Source of the DNA: Oikopleura dioica | Taxonomy: Eukaryota; Chordata; Appendicularia; Copelata; Oikopleuridae | Direction: 5' to 3' | Assembly (NCBI GenBank): GCA_907165135.1 | Contig: OU015569.1 | Span: forward strand, 4,588,001-4,652,000 | DNA: 64,000 bases | Part shown: piece after piece, positions 34,701-45,922 of the stretch | How positions within the stretch are numbered: position 1 is the first letter of the stretch | Layout of the letters: each line of letters opens with the position of its first letter | Program-made: the position numbers and the translations under genes | Notes under the pieces: generated by a model | What the model was told of the DNA's origin: nothing | Database searches by the model: none | The model's input: the letters and a program-made list of their open reading frames with translations, nothing else

Positions 34701-35930
34701 GAAATATCATCGTCTTCTTCCAGAATAGTGGCCATTCCTGCTGGAGCTTGAGCAAAAGAAGCTCCCATAAATGATCGTCGGATTTTAGAGACCTAGAAGT
34801 AATATTAAAATGAGTAGCCATTTATATTCTGAGTATCTAACCCGCGTCTTACAAACTTGTCTCTTCCAAAAATAGCACCACTTGATTTAGAGTTTAAAAC
34901 CAATAACGAACACTTAGATTATACCTGATATTGTCGTCTAACATCATCCTTGAAGTTGTTCATCTCCACTTCTTCGAATCCAAACGCGTCAATCATGATG
35001 TCCTTTGCCCGTTCACAGAGACTGGTCAGATGTTCTTGAGGATTAAGCAAAACATGAAACAAGTTTTGAGTAAATTGATATTCTCCGTCGTCATTCTTAT
35101 CAAAGCTTTTAATATTCTGAAAAAACTAAGGAAGCTCTCCTTCAAAACAAGAAAGAAACTGTGAATTTTTGTATCTAAAAGCGCTGCCTGTGGGAGAATT
35201 AGGCTAATCTTGCTTTTGAGCTCTCCATGAATAAGATTTTCTAGGTGCTGACGTACAATGACATCTCTTTTCGATGGGTTTATAGTTCATACTCTTGCAT
35301 ACTAAACACATACTAAATATCTACCCATTGGCTAAGCTCGCCTTCTGGAGATTTTCGCTCGACATCGTTCGGATCAATCAAGGGAACATTTAGTGAGTCG
35401 GTATTCACGTCGTAGATGATAAAGTACAAGTTCGCCAAGTTGACCTCGCCGACTCCTTCGCGCGCCCTAAATTTCCTCTTTTAACAAGCTGCTAAAATGA
35501 GCTGTCACTTTTTGAGCAGACGAGTGCAACTGTTAGAAACAAGTTCTACAGTCGCGGGATCCAGCGCCGGGCGGAAAGGCTCTTGCTGATCTATAAGCGG
35601 AGTTCGCAGCGATAAAATACTTAGATTCTAGGATTGAATATATACTGCTTCAAAAATTATATTGTTATACGCAGAGGGAGATTTTTCTGAACTCGGGCCT
35701 CTATCACACTCGGCTAGCTCCATAATGGGCCGTAATGTTTCGCGCGTTCCGTTTGCAGAAGCTGCAGTGGATCGCCATAAACCTGTCTTGAAACTGTCAC
35801 TTCTTACCGTGCTTCGAGTTGGCGCAGCCGCTGCTCCACTACAAGTGCGATTTGTTCCTCGTCCATCCAAAGGTAGCTATTTGTGGCTCATCTCTTTGTC
35901 GAGTTCGTATTCTGAACGCTTCCGCTATGT
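31756..35930 (-). CDS. TRPM-family cation channel (N-terminus uncertain)
   Basis: Minus-strand gene in about ten exons, stop at 31756. From the carboxy end: a pore and last helix followed by N-I-L-I-A-V-F-T-E-K-Y-Q-D-V-Q, the TRP-box region equivalent of TRPM; S4-S5 with HLGPMVMALYKTI, as in TRPM H-L-G-P-K-I; an S3 exon (33543-33250); S1-S2 (33825-33545); and an upstream cytosolic part (34768-34046) with EELAIELLQ, then a pattern ending V-I-Q-R-Q-L-G-F-I-F-R-G-G-L that fits the TRPM homology region before S1. Upstream exons (about 35115-34925 and 35450-35340) add a D-K-N-D-D-G-E segment. I did not find the nucleotide-binding-like first homology regions of vertebrate TRPMs, so either they are divergent, lie further upstream, or are missing. 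The start near 35930 is a guess from one small exon. Confidence 0.72.
32647..32951 (+). CDS. Possible small nested gene with one intron
   Basis: On the strand opposite to TRPM and inside one of its introns. ATG at 32647, hydrophobic stretch near residues 24-42, donor GTAACT after TTTCAAG, acceptor CTTTTTAG, then a frame to the stop at 32951. It would be a short membrane or secreted protein. Two unspaced signals in phase are suggestive only. Confidence 0.3.
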
Positions 35931-38565
35931 TTTGTGGTATCAGTTGAGCCGGCCGACTTTACGCCAGAATCACGCTCGTTAACCATCAATAATGACGCCT
36001 GTTTCTCTAAGACCAGTAGAAACTTTCAGACAAAACCAGCTGTAGCACCTCGACACCGCGACGGCTCAAGCGCTTTTATGGCGTCAATAGACTGAAGAGA
36101 AAGTAGAAATATGGCCTCCCTAAAGGTCTTCACAAATCCCACGTTGGGATCTCTCCTAGAGCGAAATTTCACTTTGATTGATTCTCTGGGAATTCATATG
36201 TGAAAAGATTGTATCTGTACCTTCTAACTTTAAGGCGTCTCTTTTTGAGAAAATTAACTCTTTCAAAAGAAAAAACGGAAAAGGCACAAAAAGATAGGTA
36301 GTATGTTCGCTGCAGGGATCAATCCTAAATTGCTCCATCTTAGGTTGCTCATTATTAGATTAAAGTCGAATTCTCCTGAATTGAATTTTGGCAGACTGAA
36401 TTGAACTTGAATTTAACAGATTGAATGTCAGAAGACAGGGGACAAGTTGTTGATTGCGGTTTCAGCGGAGTAGCGGCCAGTCTACCCAAAGCATGCACCC
36501 GCTGAGAGAATACTGCTTTTGCATGAGGTGAGTTTTGAACATTCGACCAGAAATGAAGTTGATTTCTTACAAGTTGCTGTAGCACGAGAATTCGTAAAAA
36601 CACGGAACCACTTTCTCCTCGCGCCGCTGTTCATGTTCGACGGAGGACTCTTCCAGCTCTTAGCTCTCCAGGAATGATAAGCTAAGTTTCCCTTTCTTCG
36701 TTGATTGCAGTTTACGCGAAGAACTTATCAACTTTGAGCAAGGAATTCGAAAGATATCCAACATGGCTGGAAAAATGCGTTCTTCTATTTTTATTCCTCG
36801 TTAGAGTTTTATGCTGTATTTTAAACCAATAAAATTGAAAATTTGAGAGTTGGCAGTTGCGCTGAATGTTTATTAATAGCTACCAATCAAAATGATATAG
36901 TAAATTTCTGACAAGTTTCCATGGTTGGAAGTTTTTAAACAGACAACGTGCGAGGTGCTGAAAGTCATGTCAAGAATTTTAAATTTGCGAATCTACCATT
37001 AACAGGGGAGCTCATTGACCTGAGACCCCTTTCAATGTCGAATTAGCACCTGACCACTCTTAAGCTCCACACGTACAAACTAAATCATTAGATTTGCTCC
37101 GAAGTCTGATACGTCATTCTTTTTAAAACATTGATTATTTCAAATTTTCAATTATCTTCTTCTTTTTTGCCGAGGAAGGCAAAAAAATATATGCTTTTCG
37201 TGTCGAGCGCAAGAACTTATTTATGGGCTCATAATCGCCATCCTCAACTTATAGACGTCAATTCAAGCATGTGTCCTCGAAAGTCACTTTCAGTAATTTT
37301 TTGTCTGATCGGCTCGATGCTACGCAATGAAAAGGTTTCTCTTTGAAGGTACTAATTATATCGCTATTTGAGTAGTTGTACCCTTCCAGCTCCACTCACT
37401 TTGTTTGGTCTTGTATCGCTCTGATAAGTCCCGGGTCCAGATCCTGGGCAAGGAGCCTAAATCTCATTCATCAACTTCCGAGAAACAATCTCAAAATGCC
37501 AAAAAGTAGCGTTTTCTATACAACAACATTATCAGAGAAACCGCTTAGTGAGTCGGAAAAATCTTCTCTTATAAATAGGTACAAAAAACATGAAATAAAA
37601 CGAAGCCATCTAATCAATCCCGTTAATAGAACTAAAAGTTAGAATTATTGTAAGCATTTAAAAACCTCTTTATTGAAGTTATCCGACAGTTTCCTTTTAG
37701 TGACTCGATGGAATATGCCGCAAACATAAAGGCAGATCTTACCGGATGCCACCAGGGCGCGTTGAGCCCACCTCTGAGCACATGTAAAAGGTCGTTTTAT
37801 ATATCCGGGTAAGTGTGTATCTTACTTCTTGCAAGGAGAAACTACAAGTAGCAAAAATAATCTCACAATGATACTATGATTTTCATAAGAAAATGAACTT
37901 GAGACGAATTGAGATATCGTCATAAATAGAGGTCTAAATCGCTTACTTTATTCATTAACTTTCTGCTTCTACCAGTACATGAAAAGAGCAATAAGGAAAG
38001 CGAAATCGTCAGGAATTAGTGGTAGAATGACTGAGTAGATGATTTTCTGCGACAGTCACGATTTAGTCAGAGAACTAATCTTTGACTTCTGAGATGCTAA
38101 ATAAGCGAAATGACTTATCACAGAACCCATGGTCATCCGGCGTGGAGTTGCCCAATCATTGATACAGTAGGGGAGGTAGTCCCAAGTGCCACTTTCAAGG
38201 AGTGCTATATAGATGTCGAGCTTTGGCAGCGTGCAAGGCCAAGAGAAGTAGATCAAGACCCAAAATTTGAATAGTTTTTCAAGGTGCCCATAATTTTAAA
38301 AGTGTTTGGATCATTGAACGGGGTACTAATCCGAGAGAAAAGCGCCACTCTTCGCACCCCGCCAAAAATGCTATATGCGCCCCTAGTCGAGATTTTTGAC
38401 CATAATGATCGGCAGAGAGACAATTCACTACTTCTTGAGTCACACTGCCTCTGATTTCTGTTCTAATTGCGCCGGCCAGAAATTAGGGCCGATTTGGCGC
38501 GAATTAACCAGCTAGCTTCACCGACTTCAATTTTCAGTGTGCACAGTGCGTCAGAGAAGTCGAAG
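35931..38565. other. 2.6-kb stretch without a supported gene
   Basis: Short ORFs only (for example 37376-37642 plus, 38056-38256 minus), none with motifs or consistent splice sites. Undetected TRPM 5' exons could lie at its left edge. Confidence 0.45.
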
Positions 38566-40743
38566 ATGACCAAGAGCTACGAAGAGCGCGTTTCTTCCTA
38601 CCGACGAACTTTTGGCCCCGAAGGTCCCGGCCAGGCCCAGGCCTCGCAACAGTCCACTCGCTCTGAGCACGTTTCCTACAGGTAACCATCAATCAACTAC
38701 TTCCGAATCAGAAAGAACAAACTCGCGAGTAATGCCATTTCAGCACTTCCAATCTTCTCGGCTCATCAATGGGCGGTGGACGCACCACTCCAACTGGCAC
38801 TTCCGGTACCAGACGAGTTCAGCGATCACATGAGCGAGCAAAGTCCTCCGGAGTCACTCGACGAGGTAATTTTTTTTTCTTATGAAACATTGATTACTTA
38901 TAAGTAAGGAAAACACATTTCTTTCGAAATTTATTTCTTTCAACCGCTGCGACTGGAGTAACTTTAGTAGGGATAATTGATAACGACCTGTTGATGACGA
39001 TCCCATAGATCGCTCTCTCTTTTCAATACACGCGAGCTGCCAGAGCTCTGTGAGGTCAAGTTCATTAGTAATCTTCAAAGAGCGTCAGTTCTGTTAAATA
39101 CTTTTAGATCTCGAAAACTTGGCTGCTCCTATCGGTCCCCAGTTTGTCTCCCAGAGAACCAACGAGAAAGAAGAACTCAAGACCTTGAACAACCGATTCG
39201 CCCGATACCTCAAGCGAGTCCAGGATCTCGAACGAGAAAACAAAATTCTTGAAGCACAGCTCACTCAGGTAAGAGTTTTTCGTCAATTTCCGCCGTCAGT
39301 AATCAATCAAATCATCCGAATTATTGTCGGCAAATTAACTCAGAAATTGTATTCAATTTACTCTTAATTTTTCAAATAACGACTAAAAAAGTTTAATGTA
39401 AATCTAGCTCAAATCTCGAGGACCTTCCAACCTTGCTGAAAAGTATGAAGAAGAGCTCCGACGACTCCGCCAGATGGTCGACAAGCTCACTCATGAGCGA
39501 GCTAAGGCCGAGATGGAGCGAGACAACTTCGCCAACGAAGCCGAGCAGTACCACGAAAAATACGAGGAAGAACTTGTAAATCAATGATTTCTTGGCATTC
39601 TCTTACCAGTTTTTAGGCCCTCCGAAAGGACCTCGAAGCTGACCTCGCTCAGATGCGAAAGGATTGCGATGACGCCACCCTCGTCCGAGTTGACCTTGAG
39701 CGAAAGATCGAAACCATGGTCGAAGAGATGGAGTTCCTCAAGAAGATCCACGCCGATGTAAGTCAATAATCGAGGTCCAAGGTGCTCAATTAATATTCAG
39801 GAAGTCCGAGAACTCAAGGATCAGCTCAACTCTGTTGAAATCAAGATCGAGGCTGCTCCTGGACCAGATCTCATGGGCATGATTGACGAGATCCGAGCTC
39901 AATACGATAAGCTCGCTGGTAAGTCTGACTAAGATCGTAATTTATGACCTCGAGAGATTCTCTCTTCTGCTTTCTGCAATCGTGGTAATAAGTATATAGT
40001 TGCTGAAGTAATTACGTAAGCAGAAATTAGGATTTCCGTGAGGGTTAGTGCTAAGTATCTCGAGTGTTCTAGTTTTACTAACGATATAAATAGCTCAGAA
40101 CAAGATGGAGGCCGAAGACATGATCAAGGCCCGCGTCGCAAAGGCCACCGAACAGTCGAAGAAGGACGCCGAGGCTATCCGAGAATACAAAGACCAAGTC
40201 GGCGAATACCGAAAGACCGTCCAGACCCTTCACATGGAGATCGACTCGCTCCGATCTGCGGTGAGCATTTAGCAAATTATCTATTGATACGTAGATTACA
40301 CGCGGCCGGGTGGTAATCCACATTAGCAATCCACAGGGCGCTGTCAAAATGTACAGATTAGGAAATTTTCATAATTCGTCGTCTCACATTCAAACGCATA
40401 TTTCGTTCAGAACGACTCTCTCAACAGAAACTACTCCGACTTGGAAGGACGAAGCCGACAAGATGCTAACAACTTTGAGGTTGACAGATTTATGTAACGA
40501 GCTGTTATATAACAACTATTCTAGGACCAGATCCGTGCTCTCCAGAACGAAATCGAGGACCTCAAGTCCCAGATGGCCAACCATCTCAGAAGCTACCAGG
40601 AATTGATGAATGTCAAGGCTGCTCTCGACTTGGAAATCAACACATACCGAAATCTCCTCGAAGGCGAAGAACAGAGGTTCGATCAAGCTCAGCAGAATGC
40701 TCAGCAATTTGCCCAGCAGTCTCAGTTTGACAAGCCCTTCTAA
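38566..40743 (+). CDS. Cytoplasmic intermediate filament protein, rod form
   Basis: An acceptor (CAATTTTCAG, ending 38537) sits just upstream of ATG 38566. About eight exons encode a Ser/Arg-rich head, then a coil 1A start ([15 protein letters not shown]), the signature of intermediate filaments, followed by heptad-rich coils to the coil 2 end [17 protein letters not shown] short Gln-rich tail ends FDKPF. Coil 1B lacks the 42-residue insert of lamins as far as can be judged, as expected for chordate cytoplasmic filaments. No nuclear localisation signal or CaaX box. It resembles type III desmin/vimentin-like proteins of tunicates and should form cytoplasmic filaments. All introns are small. 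The stop is followed within about 22 nt by another acceptor (TATTGCAG), see the next gene. Confidence 0.95.
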
Positions 40744-40844
40744 ATTTGATTGTCCATCTATTGCAGAGACTGCTTAGTTAGCCCAATTAACCCCACTTCA
40801 CCCGTTAACTGAAAAACTAACCTTCTAACTAAATATCGATAAAA

Positions 40845-41587
40845 ATGAGCCAGGACGACCCTGTTCTTGGAACGGTCCGGCGGGCCAGAATGCGTTCCAA
40901 CTCCAAAGTTCATATACGTATTTAAATGTCCCCTTTTACCTAAAAAATACGAAAAAAATCTACAAAAAGATAGAGAAGCTTCTGTTTAGATTGGATTCCC
41001 GACCCAACAATGCCGATCTTATGTCATACGCTCAGTCTACTCTCCAGGTAAGCTCAAATCAAATCGACAATAAGCAATCAAAATTATTAGCAGAGCCAAC
41101 CTGTTGCACAGCCTGAAGAGCTCTCGACGGTGACGCACAAGCGAGTCGTTGTTCGAACTATTCAGACCCGAGATGGAGAGGTAAGCGCGAGATTAACCCT
41201 TGAATGTGGCTTGTTGATAACATAAAAGTGTAGCAGACCGAATCAACGGAATCGACCACGGTTAGCGCGGGTGAGGTAGAGCCAGTCTCAGCCTCACTGA
41301 AGCCTCCCATGTCCCCGAGTCCAGCGCGACGCGCGTCCGGGGAACAGGCAGGTCGAGACCGCACTAAAAAATCCAGAGTCGGAAAGAAGGGCTCGCAAAG
41401 TCCCCAAATCCCTCGCAAATTGCTCCAGCGCGCGCGCTCGAGCTCCCGGGATTCCCTTCACTCTCTTGACAGTGAAGAAGTCTTAGTCCGTCATTATTCT
41501 ACCGAAGATCTTAGTGTAAGAACAAGTGCTAACAGTCACAAGACACGCGTTAAAATTAACTCACCCGCACCAGTGTCGAGCCTGTGA
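40845..41587 (+). CDS. Separate ORF carrying an intermediate filament tail motif
   Basis: The acceptor TATTGCAG about 22 nt after the filament stop leaves a short 5' UTR before ATG 40845. Exons encode a basic start, a short helix, then T-H-K-R-V-V-V-R-T-I-Q-T-R-D-G-E, matching the conserved tail of type III filaments (K-T-V-E-T-R-D-G in vimentin and desmin). After the exon ending DGE, one path continues into a Ser/Arg-rich region and stops at 41587; another uses the acceptor at 41721 and adds V-I-A-Q-S-E-D-V-R-E-S-N-E before a stop at 41763, closely like the vimentin end. Either this is the tail of the upstream gene through alternative splicing, or a second cistron that encodes a tail without a rod. 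The exon links at the 5' side are tentative. Confidence 0.55.
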
Positions 41588-41721
41588 TCCGGTCTTAAAC
41601 ATAGTACTTCCGTTTTGTAAAACTTCAATCAGCATGTTCGAGCCTGGTTCGGCTTTTTGTGCGTTGAACCGTTTATTTTGCATTTCGAAGAAGCCTTCGA
41701 AAATCTCACTCTCTTCTTAAG

Positions 41722-41763
41722 GTAATTGCTCAGTCAGAGGATGTCCGTGAATCCAATGAGTAA
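41722..41763 (+). CDS. Alternative last exon of the filament tail
   Basis: Behind acceptor TTCTTAAG, 13 codons and a stop. Joined to the DGE exon in phase it restores a vimentin-like tail end. The alternative is the Ser/Arg-rich exon ending 41587. Confidence 0.5.
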   Translation, partial: VIAQSEDVRESNE

Positions 41764-42177
41764 ACCAAAACAACGCAGACAGAAGCCACCCTGATTGATA
41801 CTTAAAAGAATGAACTATTCGTCAGTAAATATTACCCTTGTAAATCCATATTATTATCATTTATACCATTACTTGTATACATGTTCCTGATTTTTAAACG
41901 GCAGGACGATTGCCATGAAACTAACAAAGAATAAAGCGAATAAACTGCACTATGACTGGAATCAAATGAGATTGATTTATGTTATATTTAAAATTTACCT
42001 GGGCGTGCGTTCTTGAAATTGGTGGAAGCCGTTGTTGGTACGCTCCGTTCAGTTCCGCTACTAGTTATTTTCCGTTCGTAAAAAGTGTTTGATTGCACTC
42101 GGCAAACATCATGAAAATGAAATTTTCATTCTGCCAAGGACGCTTGAATCAATAGTTTAACTGAACTAAGGACAGAG
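41764..42177. other. Intergenic stretch
   Basis: No supported gene; contains the 3' end of the filament locus and the 5' flank of the collectrin-like gene. Confidence 0.5.
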
Positions 42178-43035
42178 ATGAAAGTACTGTTGGCAATAAT
42201 AGCTGCTGTTCGCGGGTAAGAATCAGAGGTGTTATGAAATCAAGGAGGACAACTAACTTTATTTTCTAACAAACATGAACTTTTGATAGTCTCACTTGCG
42301 AGGATGGTCAAGTGAAGACTTTTTTTAAAATGACGGAAGCGGAGCGAAATGCGAATTGGGACGATGTTTCCAAGGATCTTTTGAGAAACACCCTGACTAG
42401 TGCCTACAGGAAACACGTATGGCATATAGCAAGAGTTCGTTATCTATCTGTAGCTAGAACAACGACCAGAATGCGGAAATCGCTTGGGGCGAAGAGACAA
42501 GACGGGTTTCATTCTGTCTTCGAGTCAAGGATAACGTCAACAATGAATCTGCAAGAAAAATCCGCGAAGCCATCTACTACCTCAAACGTAATAGAACTTT
42601 GCATGAATTTTCTAAATAAAAATTCCAGCGAATATCTACGGAGCTATGCAAACAAATGAGAGTGTGCTTGTCTTCGACGGTGTCCCAAAGACATACGTTA
42701 TCGAAGAGGAGTCCAGTAAGTTGTTTGGCGCGTCCAAAGTATTATTTCTGATTTAGGACAATGGCTCTACCCTTATTACGCGTTTATGGGACTTGGACTT
42801 ATCGGTATTGCTGCTTCTCTCTACGCATCGGCGAAAGAAAACAAGGTCGACGAAGCGGAAGAAGAAGAGATGGAAGAAACAGAGAGAAAGTCATCCATCA
42901 GGTGCACTTATCCTATCTTGAAAAATTGAGAACAGCAATAATTTTAGCCCGTCCGACGTTAACACGAATTATCAGTCGATTGAAAAGGGCGATGGATTCG
43001 AAAGTCACGCTGATGATGGAGAAGCTGCTTTTTAA
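42178..43035 (+). CDS. Collectrin-like type I membrane protein
   Basis: ATG at 42178 opens a signal peptide (MKVLLAIIAAVRG). An exon with M-T-E-A-E-R-N-A-N-W-D follows, then one with T-R-R-V-S-F-C-L-R-V-K-D and R-K-I-R-E-A-I-Y-Y, then V-L-V-F-D-G-V-P-K-T-Y, a transmembrane segment (about 42765-42825), a Glu-rich juxtamembrane part and a short last exon ending at 43035. The order (Q-R-V-S-F-W-F-V, a helix with S-A-I-R, then L-E-F-L-K-I-P before the membrane) is that of collectrin and the collectrin-like part of ACE2; no peptidase domain is present. Vertebrate collectrin chaperones neutral amino-acid transporters and assists SNARE assembly, so a similar role is possible. Some exon joins are inferred from phase and motif order. 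Confidence 0.66.
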
Positions 43036-43133
43036 ATCTATCGGACATTTGTATAGAATAAATCTAGTATAAACAACTTAATTTTGTAAATATCATTGGC
43101 ATTTATTTGTTAATATTGCAGGTTAATTAATTT

Positions 43134-44211
43134 TTAGTATTTTGAGGAAAGAAGTGAAGTGATTTCTTTGACCCTCTTCGGGTCGATTTCGTTTTCCCAA
43201 TATCCGTGTTCCTTGAACTCAGAGCCAATGATGAATCCATCAACCGACTCAGCATAGTGGAGAATATTCTTGGCGCTAGTACCAGAGCCGATAAAAACCT
43301 TCTGGTTCACTGATGCGCGCACTTGAGTGATATCGTTCTTCTCCACTGGTGTGCCTGTATGCTGCCTGTAATTTGACTTTGAAGAAGTTGAATGAGGAGT
43401 AAACCTTACCCGGTGACTATCAGGCCATCAGTTAGAAAGAAATCTGCAGCTACAGCTACGTCCGCTATTGAAAGATCTCCTGTTATAGCATGCGATGAGT
43501 GTTTCTTTTTGATGTCTTATTTTATGATTAAAAAGAATTATTTTCTAAATCAGTTGCATTTTTCTTTCTACAATCAAATTCCTGTGAAGATCTTAATATT
43601 GTCTGCTCCTATGTTGCGTCTATACCTAAGCAGTTCCGCTGCATCCGACTGCGCAAAGCCCTCGTCGCCGATATGTCCGAAGACAAACGATTCGCATCTA
43701 ATGCGACGATTACCATCGACTAATCTCAACAAACGCGGTCAAATCACCTGATAAAATCTAGATCCGCGGCGAGGGCTATAGACAGAGCTTCTTTATTTCC
43801 GCAGCTTAGGACTTGCACTCCAGCGGTGACTGTGGGAAACTGGGATCTGAATTGCTGCGCGATCGCCGCTCAATTTGGGTTTTCTCTGTTTCTAATTTCA
43901 GTTCTCAATTTGTAAGATTGCTACTAATTGCGCTCAAAACCGGACCCATTATGGCAGTTACTTCCGGGTTCCGATGTTCCGGCCTCTGATATGGGACATC
44001 ATGCATGTTCTCAATTATGATCCCATCGACCCCATTGTTTAGAAGGGTATCTACCTCTTGGAGCGCTTTGTCGGCTATCTGGCGGACGGTAAGTTTATTT
44101 CGGGGCGCACCTGGCAGCGCACGCTAAAGAGAACTGGGTCAATCATGCACACATCACCTATCACTAGGTATTTACCAGGTGTACCATGCCAAAGATAAGA
44201 GGACGCTGCAT
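43134..44211 (-). CDS. BtpA-family TIM-barrel protein
   Basis: Minus-strand gene with several small introns, ATG near 44211 and stop at 43134. Exons carry L-I-F-G-M-V-H-L, L-P-G-A-P, then V-D-G-I-I-I-E-N-M-H-D-V-P-Y, E-V-T-A-I-M-G-P-V, a stretch with A-G-V-Q-V-L-S, and last V-F-I-G-S-G-T-S-A-K-N and V-D-G-F-I-I-G-S-E-F-K. That is the BtpA/SgcQ pattern, with the C-terminal G-S-G and G-S loops that bind phosphate in TIM barrels. BtpA was first named in cyanobacteria for photosystem I assembly; animals have a homologue (F13E9.13 in C. elegans) whose biochemical role is not established to my knowledge. No targeting peptide is evident. The intron positions are not exact in places. Confidence 0.84.
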
Positions 44212-44540
44212 GATTGAAACCTGAAATGATCTTTGCTTATACTGGATCACAAAAAATGAAACTCCTCGCAGCAGAAGGAAAAATCTCATTTTGAATAAAA
44301 TTGAAATGTTAAATTTCAGTATTATTATCTTCGAGGGCAGTGTTGCTTATGAGCAGACGCGATGTATAAATGCGATAAAATGACATTGCATGTCGTGCTA
44401 CAAGCAAAAAGAAATGTACAAGATTTAAAGAAAGATAAAAATAGGGGAAATTTGGAAAATGGGACATTTGTAATTGAAAAAGTGAGGGTAAATTTGAAAT
44501 AACGACGTAATTTGCCAGTTAGATTGATAAGGACGGTCTA
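44212..44540. other. Short intergenic stretch
   Basis: A/T-rich; no supported gene between the BtpA start and the HP1 stop. Confidence 0.5.
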
Positions 44541-45323
44541 TCAGTAAGATGTGCCAGCTTCTTGTTTTTCTTCCTCGAGCACAACTTTGTTTTTCCGGTT
44601 CTCCTATAAAAATAATTAAGGAAAAAGTGAAAAAAGTGAATGTACCCAGAGAATTCGCTCCTCGTAGAACTGGAAGACCAAGTGAGGACATTTTGCCTTC
44701 GCTTCTTTTGCACTAACGATATCTGCAGTCTCGCTATTCTCCCTATATACCGCGTTTGTTTTCTAAGTCAAAAAGGATACTACTACCATTTAATCAAGAA
44801 GACAAGCTCTGCATCAGTACTAGCCTTCTTTCCATTTTCACCCTTTTCGTTGATCGTGGCCGCGCCGATAATTCTTTCTGGGACTAGCCCCCTTTCGAAG
44901 CCCTTCTTCTTGGTCAAGTCGACCATGTCCGTCAGTTTGCCCTCTGCACCTCGTTTCTTTCGGTTCTGCCACTTTGGATCGCTCTCCCTTTCCTTGCGCG
45001 CTTTGGCCAGCATCGCTTCTTCAGACTTTTTGGAATCTAAAAGTTATTCATTTGACTCCTTTGTTTGTTGAATTTGCGTTACCTTCCCAAGCTTTGATGA
45101 TCCCAGGGCAATCGAGGTTCTCTACTGGTTCCCAAGTGTCATCCTCACTAAGAATATAATATTTTTCAAATATGAAAGGTAGATCATACGCATCATAACC
45201 GCGCCATCTGATGAGGTATTGCAGTTGGCCCTGATAAGTGCGCTGGTTGAGGATTTTCTCAACTTCGAATTCATCTTCTTTGAATTCTTCCTTAGGCTCA
45301 GTCTTGGATTGGGGCTTCGACAT
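44541..45323 (-). CDS. Heterochromatin protein 1 (CBX family)
   Basis: ATG at 45323. An acidic N-terminus leads into a chromodomain ([34 protein letters not shown]). The aromatic cage for methylated H3K9 is expected from the F/Y-W-F-like positions. A basic hinge follows (N-R-K-K-R), then a chromoshadow domain: [25 protein letters not shown] and F-Y-E-E-R-I-L-W, ending with a short basic tail and stop at 44541. A 42-nt GT-AG intron (45189-45148) inside the chromodomain has no stop, so reading through would insert 14 residues and break the repeat. HP1 binds H3K9me and dimerises through the chromoshadow to recruit P-x-V-x-L partners. It divides the gene from a divergently placed small ORF at 45537. 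Confidence 0.93.
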
Positions 45324-45536
45324 TCTAAAATGATTGCGACTAAGTTGTGGGTCCGGTAAAACTGTTGGAAGCGCGAATAGAAGGCCACTAACTCATGCTA
45401 ATGGGCTGTAAACTTGGATCAGATACGGGTTTTTACAAGCTCCAATAAACACGGCGATTCTGCCTCCCCATCGCCACCTGGGAGCCTAATCATTACGCGA
45501 ATAAATAGTCGACGCGCTCTCCTCCTTGGTGAGTAA

Positions 45537-45764
45537 ATGAGCATGTTTAAAAAACAGCTAAAATACAGGGTCAGTTTGCCTGAAGAAAAGCCCATTCCCC
45601 CTCCCAGAGACTACGAAAACAACGACGACTCAATGCAGTACGACTATATTCCCTCTGAATCTTCAGAGAGTCTGAAAAGCTTCAGCAGCTCCTCAAGTAG
45701 CAGCATTAGCACCAGAGCACAAAGCAAACGGCTCAAGGTCAAACATTTTCTCTGCTTTCTCTAA
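45537..45764 (+). CDS. Small Ser-rich ORF, unrecognised
   Basis: 75 codons in a continuous frame, divergent to HP1 with about 210 nt between starts. Basic start, P-I-P-P-P-R motif (SH3-like ligand), then an acidic and Ser run. A donor (AAG-GTCAAA) near the end and an acceptor before 45771 could extend it. No known family. Confidence 0.4.
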   Translation: MSMFKKQLKYRVSLPEEKPIPPPRDYENNDDSMQYDYIPSESSESLKSFSSSSSSSISTRAQSKRLKVKHFLCFL

Positions 45765-45914
45765 TACTAGTATTATCAAAAATGGTGTAAATAAAACGAA
45801 AAATTATCGAAAAGAGGTCGCTGTTTTGATCGATTTTTCTCAATCAAGCTCTATCCCGATTTAAAGAGTATTCTCACGATTTAGCAAGAGTTATTTTAAT
45901 TTTGTTTACTATTT

Positions 45915-45922
45915 CAATACAG
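45915..45922 (+). repeat. Left 8-bp target site duplication of the MITE
   Basis: CAATACAG, repeated exactly at 46601-46608. Confidence 0.85.

Noticed and set aside
37376-37642. 88-codon plus-strand ORF
   Set aside because: No motif and no splice signals that would place it in a gene.
37780-37805. TATATAAA on the minus strand followed by a short ORF with a GTAAGA donor
   Set aside because: No second exon with coding character could be found.
38056-38256. 66-codon minus-strand ORF
   Set aside because: Lacks homology signals and an exon partner.
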